Assembly: GCA_021464245.1 (NCBI GenBank)
Contig: JADCRB010000016.1
Span: 11,776,647-11,840,646 of the forward strand
DNA from: Carallia brachiata
Lineage: Eukaryota > Streptophyta > Magnoliopsida > Malpighiales > Rhizophoraceae
DNA: 64,000 bases
Direction of reading: 5' to 3'
The notes below the pieces were generated by a model that worked only from the letters and a program-made list of their open reading frames with translations, did not search any database and was not told the DNA's origin. Both the position numbers and the translations under genes were made by a program. How positions within the stretch are numbered: position 1 is the stretch's first letter; every line of letters begins with the position of its first letter. This document shows, in pieces, positions 57,132-64,000 of the stretch.

Positions 57132-59292
57132 ATGCTTAATCTTCATCGCCACCACTTACACCTACCCCTGTCCAAATCTTTCACAGATTCAAGATTCAAT
57201 CTTGGACCCCACAATAATCTATGCAGACTCTCCATTCCCCACATAGAACCACTTCCCACAAAGCTTCCCTCATTTCTCAAAAGCCCTTTCCTCATTCCAA
57301 GGTGCAAAGAACAAATCTTTTGTTGTCTTTCCTCCTCTTCATCTCATATTGTGAATAACAGCAATGATGAATTCAGCAAAAGAGGTGAAACTCAGAAAAC
57401 CCATGCAGGAACTCAAAAAAACTTCTGGGGTGCTGTTAGTTTGATCATTGGCACTGCAGTTGGGCCTGGAATGCTAGGTTTGCCTGCTGCAACAATAAAA
57501 TCAGGCCCATTTCCATCAACAATTTCCATTCTCCTTTGTTGGGTTTATGTAATCTCCTCTATCATTCTTGTTGCTGAACTCAGCTTTTCTGCTATGCAAG
57601 AGGATGGGATTGCAGAGGTGAGCTTTACTGGCCTTGCAACAAAATCATTAGGGACTCGTTTTGGTGCTTTAGTGGCAGTGGTTTATGCTAGTTTGAGTTT
57701 TTCTTTGTTGGTGGCATGTGTGTCAGGCATTGGTTCAATAGTATGTCAGTGGTTTCCGCGGATGAATCGTGTGCTGGCTCATGCATTGTTTCCAAGTGCT
57801 GTTGGAATTGTGATTGGGGTTTTCCCATTTGAGGCCATTGATACAGCAAACAGGTTTTTATGTTTGCTCATGGTTGCATCCATAACATTGCTGGTGGGCA
57901 TTGGTTTATCTGTGACCAGAACACATGTATTGGGCTCCTTTGGCCATGCCTCGTGGAACGTTTTCTCGATCTTGCCTGCCATACCTGTTACTGTGCTGAC
58001 ATTGGGGTTTCATGTTATCACCCCCTTTATTTGCAAGATTGCAGGAGATACTGTTTCCGAGGCTAGGAAAGCGATACTAATTGGAGGGACTGTTCCTTTG
58101 ATCATGGTACTTTCGTGGAATTTGATTGTGTTGGGGCTTGCTGGTGCTAATACAGCCGCATCCTCCAGTGATCCCATATCCTTATTGCTTTCTGTCAATC
58201 CTTCTGCATTATCCGCTGTTCAGGGATTTGCATTTTCGGCATTGGAACTAGTTTAATAGGGTATGCTGTTAGCTTTCCAAAGCAGCTTCTTGATACCTGG
58301 GAGTTGATATCTATGGAAAACAATGTCAATAAAAGGATGTGCTCTCAATCTCTGATCTTTTAGATGTACGTGGAAATGGAAGAGTTGGGTGTGCAATCTT
58401 TTCTGACCCCAGTGGTATTTCAAATGTTGGGATGGCTTCATTTAGAGGATTTTAGGCATTCTCCTGCTGCAGAAGCTGAAGCACAATCAAGCACGCTTGA
58501 TTGTAATTCGTTAAATCAAAATTTTGTAATGACATTGGTACTCAGTGTTCCGATTCTTATAGGATCCTTCTTTCCATCTACGTTTTCAAGGGCTCTTGAC
58601 TTTGCTGGAGTTTATGCAAATTGCTTCCTTTTTGGCATACTTCCTCCAGCAATGACATATCTACAGCAATCCAGGAAGAAGCTCAGGTATTGTCAACATT
58701 CCAAGTTCTTCTATTTTCTGGCGTAAACTAAATGCATCAACTTCAAATTTTAAAAGATAAGAAAGCAAGTAGATAAAACATCCTGAAACACATTTCTTGT
58801 GGAGCTAACTTTGTTATCTTTTAAGCCAATCTAGTCTTATGGCGAAAAACAGCTGACGTGGAAAGAGTAGGACCCTTGGAAGATATTCTTTTCAAGCTAT
58901 TTGAAGTATTGGAAAATCTGCCCAGTGCATTATTTCAAACTGATCATGTATAGACATTTGAAGCACTTCCTAAATATTGTGCTCTATTTTGTCCAGAATA
59001 TGATTATTCCTGTCAAGATTCGGTTAATATTTGTTAAAAGACAGCTGAGTCAACTAGGCCTCTTAGCTATGTTTGTTCTTACCACAATTTTGGTACGTTA
59101 CAAATTCATTGTTGCCTTTCCGTGCTCAATAGAATACCTGCATACTTGCAGTACAAAATATTCTCCATTAATCTCTAAAGTATAGACATGATAAAGTTCT
59201 CTCAATTTTTCAGGTCATCAGTTCTGCCAGGAGGAGATGTCACGCTTCTGCTACTCTTTGCAATTGCTGTTATTTTGGCGATTTGGCACTAG
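57132..59292 (+). CDS. plastid-type tyrosine/tryptophan permease (HAAAP family), frame interrupted
   Basis: A membrane transporter of aromatic amino acids related to bacterial TyrP/Mtr; the plant members are thought to act in the plastid envelope. ATG 57132 (MLNLHRHHLH) begins a Ser/Pro-rich transit-peptide-like stretch of about 85 residues. The first membrane segment has the family signature GTAVGPGMLGLPAAT, followed by about ten more hydrophobic segments. The long exon ends at the donor GCTCAG|GTATTG (58686) and the last exon is 59214-59292 (SSVLPGGD...LAIWH, TAG). Three one-base changes break the first exon: a missing G in GGCATTGGAACTAG (about 58243), giving a stop at 58254-58256; a missing T in CAATCTCTGATC (about 58351); and an extra T in GGATTTTAGGC (about 58453). 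The protein is otherwise continuous, so errors in the sequence are plausible. Confidence 0.75.
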
Positions 59293-60877
59293 ATGAGAGT
59301 CATTTTTGGACACTAACTGACATTCAACCTACTAGAGATTTCACAAAGAACACAGTTGTGTTGGGAACACTATGGTATGCGGTGAAAATCAGTACCATCA
59401 CAGCAGCAGTTTCTGTTTCATATATTATTTCAATTTAGCTTTGATTTTTTTTTTTTTTTCCAATTTTTCAGCGGAAGATGCGTAAATGAAAATAAACATG
59501 AAATGGGCAGCAACAAGTACACAATAAAGGGTGTGGGGTAGGTAATGCTTAGGCTGGACTGCTGATATTCTGCACTAGAAAATCCAAGCTTTAGAAGGAG
59601 GTTTAAAAGTTGGAAAGATTTCTTTTGCAAAAGTAAGAACATAAGTGTCCATCAGTTATACCCTTGTTTCTCGCGTTCATTCCACTGCATCGAAGCATAT
59701 CTCTGTTGCCTAACCAGGATGTTAAGGAGTTGTAACGAGCAGTTCAATAAGACTGGTCTGTAATAGTGAGTGGACTTGTTGTATGGCTTTACGGAATTAT
59801 GGGTGAATGTGTTTCAGAGTAAAAAAGACAGCAAGCATTTTAGTCTTGCTGGTTCTTGTTTTCCAGATGTTGAAACTCCCTTTGAGAACTATGTAACAGA
59901 AGGGTTGTCTCTATTTTTGCATTTCGTGGTTGTGCTTGTCGTGTAAAGAAAGTATGGCCTTCTCAATCTTGGGATTATTGCCGAGGCACTAATGGACAGC
60001 CTCATTGGTATTTATGTTGCAGTCAGTGGTCACCTTCTGCTGTTCCTGGGGCATTTTATTTTTCTATGGTCTAACGTCTGTCTTTCGATTTCGGAAGGAA
60101 TAAAATTCCAATAGCACATGACCAGATCTAGTCACTGTGCCACAACCTCATAAAAATGTAGCAGAAAAGTATCCTTCATAAATGATAGTGCTATAATGAA
60201 TGTTAGTTGTTGTGCTATAACAAATATTCCTTACTGTGCTTAGAAAAGTGCAGTTTTAGTGAGACTACAATTCAAGGTTCTGCTTCGGTTGTATAATCCC
60301 ACTCCTATGCAGATGATACACAATTTCATTCGAATGTAGTCGGCCAGGGAGTATTCAAGCCTCTGTTTGCCAGACAGCCATTTTTCTTCTCTACGGCTCA
60401 TAGCGTAAAAATTTTCCACATATCTATTTAATCAATCAAAATGGTCATGCTTGTGCAACGCTTAAATTCTCTCTAAATCGACAATGGCCACCAAACATAC
60501 CAAGAAAGCACTGAATCATCATCTGGACCTTGTGGACTGGGATGCTCAATGTCTTCAGCGGCAGCCAGCAGGTCATGTCCAATATTCCTTGCCCATGAGC
60601 AGAAATATCAGCTTCTTTCCTAGTTTCCTTCCCCAACAGCCAACTGATGCATGTACATCAGATAAATATTGATGTTTTTTTCTAGATTTGTCTGCTTGGG
60701 ATCCCCCACAGAAAAAGATATTTTCCAAAATGTTCAAGCCTGTGACACAATCCCCCGGTAGATACTACCTGAAGCCCGAGCCTTTTGTTCAGCTTCCTTG
60801 AGAATATGCCATGGAGCAAATGATTTGCAATAAACAATAAAAGCAGTAGTATAAATAGCAACCTGCCCATGGCAGAT
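59293..60877. other. 3' UTR of the transporter and convergent intergenic DNA
   Basis: The first 250 bp are the transporter 3' region, part of which is also found at 52241-52459. No coding region is seen in the rest; the last part, read on the minus strand, is the 3' UTR of the U11/U12-65K gene. The two genes converge here. Confidence 0.55.
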
Positions 60878-63800
60878 TTATCTAGTCCACTCCACCTTGG
60901 CAGCGGTAGGATTCCGGCCAAACTGTATAATCATTGGTTTACCCTTGAACACATATCCATTGACTAGATTCTGCAACAACCAGCGGGCATTATTAGTTAC
61001 TTTGAACTCATTAGCACTTGCAATTTAATAAATAACCTAATCATATACACACAGAAATCAGCATATATTTTATCTGATGTCCTCATGGGTATGGTTAAGT
61101 TTGGACCCTAATTTAATGACATGAAATGATCTTGTTTCATTTTTTCTTTTTGACCAGTACAAATTTGTTCCATTTATAACATGAGAAGGGACATGGCGGT
61201 TTTCTTTTTTTCTTCAAAATTTTATTTTCAACTTTGTGCTACATCTTTTATACCTAACGATGCATGTATATCGCTAATATTCTGTCTTCTACTTACCCAC
61301 CTATTCTCATCTAAAATTTCTCCCATGTTCTGATACTCTCATTACATCGAAAATGAAGTATTCGCTTAAGATGAATTCATTAAAGCACATCAATAGCACC
61401 AAATCATTACAAAACCCGCTCAACGCACTAATTAATCTATCCAAAATACACAGCAACTCAGGAGGATCCAGCCAAAAAATAAGCATGTGCCAAAGAAAAT
61501 ATTTCCAAGAGAACAGGGATTCCTTGAGATGCATACCAGAGCTTGATGGGCAAATTCAACTGATGGGAAGGTCACAAAAGCTTGGCCCCTCATTCTCCCC
61601 TCCTGAATTCAAACATTTTAGTTTTAAGTTCAGGTACAGGCAATCGAAGTGCTTAAGTTTGATGCGAGTCTTGAGTCATTAGGAAACAAAAACTGCAAGT
61701 TAAATGATGTGCCTAAAATTGAAACAAGTTCCCTATCTAACAAACCTTCGTTCATGTTTCCGACAGGTACAAAGTCCAGTTTCTCCACAAACAAAAGAGT
61801 GAAAATCACAACCCAGAACATGCAGGAGATATGCATGTCCCACCCCAATTGTCAAACATCTCCCAAGTAAGAATCCTAATCTCTCACTAGATGCAAGAAT
61901 CCTAACGAAAAATGCTAACCAGTGTCCATTGTAACAGTAATGGCTTTAGATTCTGTTAATGCAAGCCCTAAAGCAGTCTCCAACTCCTTGTACTCTCTTA
62001 ACTCATGATAGGTAAATTAGCAGCATGTGAATCATTTTCCATAATTTTAATTGTTTGATGCCCTTATCTTTCCATTTAAGCAGCCCTCCCCCTTGAAATC
62101 AATCATTGAACTTGAACAGGATAAATAGAGCTTTATTTAAAGTCAAGAAGTTACAACAAAGAACTCACCTGCATTAACTTCACATTTAGACCAGTTTTAG
62201 CTGCATCAATGCTTCCAAATAATGATCCTACAGTGCATTTAAAAGCAAAAATTTAAACAAGAACCATCTTCCAACAACCAAAGGCAAGATTTATGAGGCT
62301 ACTGGTAACCAGCCATAACCAAGCTTCGGCATTAAGGATTCATGACCAAATGATGATTAAACTAAGGGATAAAACATGAACATATAATAACGAATCATAG
62401 TTGACAAAAAGGAAAATATGGGAAAAAAAATTAGGACGTAGCAAATCATCAAACTTTTCTTCACTGACCAAATATGTAGAAGAAGTCATCAGCAACTACA
62501 TCCTTGCCCAAGTTCTTTATGTACAGCACAGAAGCAGGAATCCCAACCGCATAGTTCTGCACAAGTCACAACAGTTTCTACTAGTGGTCACTTTTTTTCA
62601 ACAGGTTGGCTCGACCTTAGTTCTGCCTTTTGCATTAAATTTTAAATCCTCAAAACATATAATTCAGCTAGATATCTTTTTCAATTCATACATCTACCAT
62701 TTTCATTAAAAAGCTTATAAAAGACTCTGAATGCCCATAACAAGAATGCATTCCCCGGAAGTTAAATAAAGATAAAAACTAGAATGGCATTGACCATAGT
62801 TACCTTCAGCTATCAACGTTATTTAATCTCCATACTTCCCCAATATCAACCACAATTTGCAAGGATATATGAATATTCAACTAAAGTCCAACTGAATCCC
62901 TAGAACATGTGATGCAAGTAGGCATACAAAGCCAGACACATGAGGTTTTTTTTTTTTCCTCTTGTAGTTCAGACACAAAAATTAATTAAGCACGTGTTTA
63001 GCAAAATTATTAAACAACACAAAGAAATCTGAGGAACATTAGGGTAGAAAATAATTTTACCAATTTTCCAGCTATTAGTCATCACTCAGCACAACTGTTC
63101 TTTGATAAAGTGCTTTAAGGACAAGTATTGATCATAAAAAGGGAATGAAAATTTTTAAGATTATGAGTACACCCCACTCCCCACCAACCCTCCACCCCCA
63201 CCAGCAAAACAGGAGGTTCAGAATGAACTGCTTCAGATCACTTGTCCAAACCACCAGCCTATACATCTTTTTTTTTTTTTTTTTTGGGTAAATGTTCTGT
63301 TCTCTTAAGGCTTTCAAGTCAAATACAGCTTCCAATCAAGATTTGTTGAATTCATTTAATTCAGAAACCGGAATAGGCCCAACAAATTAGTAAGCTATAC
63401 ACATTATATTGGTCAGAGGAATCAGCAACATTTTTAACAGTCATACCTTAAACTTTGGAAGTGATAAAATTTCCTCTGGAGCCAACTTTTTACTCTCTAT
63501 TTCTTCGGGACTTGCATAAGGTTTATCGTCTAGACCCTCATTGTCTACATCTTCGGACTCTTTCTTCATGCTGTCATCTTTATATTCACTCTGGCTTGAC
63601 TTTGGAGTAATTTTGATCTGCAATGGGGCAATAGTAGGGCATGAATACTTAGAAATTGATATAGATTCTAAGAAGTTCAATAACAAAGAAATTTGACCTG
63701 TAAGATGGGGTTCTTCTTTTTTATAACTGGAATTTCTTTTGGGACCAAAGAGGCAGGTTTCACGCCAACAGCCTCATGAACCACATCTTTATCAACTGCA

Positions 63801-63886
63801 GGGCCTATGATTGCTTGTCGTCTTTTACGTTTTTTAGCCTTCATTGATTGTGAAGCTCCAGGACCTGAAACATTGTTGTCGACCTC
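60878..63886 (-). CDS. U11/U12-65K: U11/U12 snRNP 65 kDa protein, C-terminal six exons (partial)
   Basis: The plant homologue of RNPC3, a component of the U11/U12 di-snRNP that bridges U11-59K and U12 snRNA in minor (U12-type) splicing. Exons on the minus strand: 63697-63886, 63447-63617, 62469-62556, 62169-62227, 61537-61602 and 60878-60970 (TAA 60878-60880). The first encodes the basic linker (AKKRKRRQAIIGPAVDKDVV), the second an acidic linker ending PEEILSLPKFK, and the last four the second RRM, with RNP2 VLYIKNL and RNP1 RGQAFVTF, ending IIQFGRNPTAAK. Exons 2-6 join in perfect phase. In exon 1 an A7 run (opposite T's at 63716-63722), where A6 is needed for KKKNPILQ, shifts the frame before the donor. 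The N-terminal half with RRM1 lies beyond the right edge. Confidence 0.88.
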
Positions 63887-64000
63887 CTAAAAGCATTTGA
63901 TCAGTAGAAAATTCCGTGGTATTAGAGTTATATATAGTTATTAAAAGACCATAAGGTTTTTCTGTCAATGGAGAAGGAAATAAAAGCAGAAATTATCTAT
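63887..64000 (-). other. intron of the U11/U12-65K gene at the window edge
   Basis: Upstream of the CTTTTAG acceptor at 63887-63890 the minus strand is AT-rich and non-coding; the preceding exon is outside the window. Confidence 0.6.

Noticed and set aside
1..64000. CRISPR arrays, rRNA genes, LTR retrotransposons and viral sequences
   Set aside because: I saw no spaced direct-repeat array, no rRNA-like stretch, and no reverse transcriptase, integrase or capsid-like frame anywhere in the window.

Overview
The window is nuclear DNA from a dicot plant. Non-coding sequence is strongly AT-rich, genes carry GT-AG introns, and tRNA-derived SINEs and small inverted-repeat elements sit between them. 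The encoded proteins are plant-specific: ZED1-related pseudokinases, an alpha-expansin, a B3/DUF313 factor, a GPI-anchored GH17-X8 beta-1,3-glucanase, an atypical Cys-His-rich thioredoxin remnant and the plant-type U11/U12-65K splicing protein. I cannot name the species from sequence alone; a woody rosid is a guess.

Region 1 (about 4.1-31.5 kb) is a head-to-tail array of six ZRK/ZED1-type pseudokinase units on the + strand. Each unit has a conserved upstream block, a short non-coding leader exon ending near (A)AG|GT, a 0.65-1.07 kb intron in the 5' leader, a single coding exon starting just after the acceptor GGCAG (ACAG in unit 2), and a conserved 3' block. Units 2 (10612-11664) and 3 (16226-17278) are intact at 350 codons. 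Unit 1 (6237-7229) has lost its original start region. Units 4, 5 and 6 carry frameshifts, and unit 4 also has a nonsense codon. By local signatures units 1/3, 2/5 and 4/6 are closest pairs. Relic 3' and leader pieces at 22.4-23.1 kb and 26.5-26.6 kb suggest more units once existed. In Arabidopsis such pseudokinases are adaptors that link the NLR ZAR1 to decoy kinases; that role here is inferred from the family.

Region 2 (31.7-44.9 kb) holds three minus-strand genes: an alpha-expansin with a clear three-exon structure, a C-terminal RING protein whose reading frame is broken by apparent one-base deletions, and a single-exon B3/DUF313 protein. About 3 kb and 4 kb of non-coding sequence, including a 380-bp AT-rich tandem repeat, separate them.

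Region 3 (45-53 kb) is mostly non-coding and repeat-bearing. It contains a truncated, frameshifted ACHT-type thioredoxin, a MITE with 12-bp terminal inverted repeats, and a mosaic fragment that resembles the flanks of the transporter gene further right.

Region 4 (53-64 kb) contains a minus-strand GH17-X8 glucanase, a plus-strand plastid-type tyrosine/tryptophan permease (HAAAP family) with several one-base indels, and the 3' six coding exons of the U11/U12 snRNP 65 kDa gene, which continues past the right edge.

A pattern cuts across the window: several otherwise well-conserved genes (RING, permease, U11/U12-65K) and several kinase copies are broken only by single-base gains or losses, mostly inside short homopolymers. 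This is at least as likely to be residual consensus error as biology, so frameshift-based pseudogene calls should be read with that in mind. All exon coordinates were derived by hand from splice motifs and reading-frame continuity; no database search was run.
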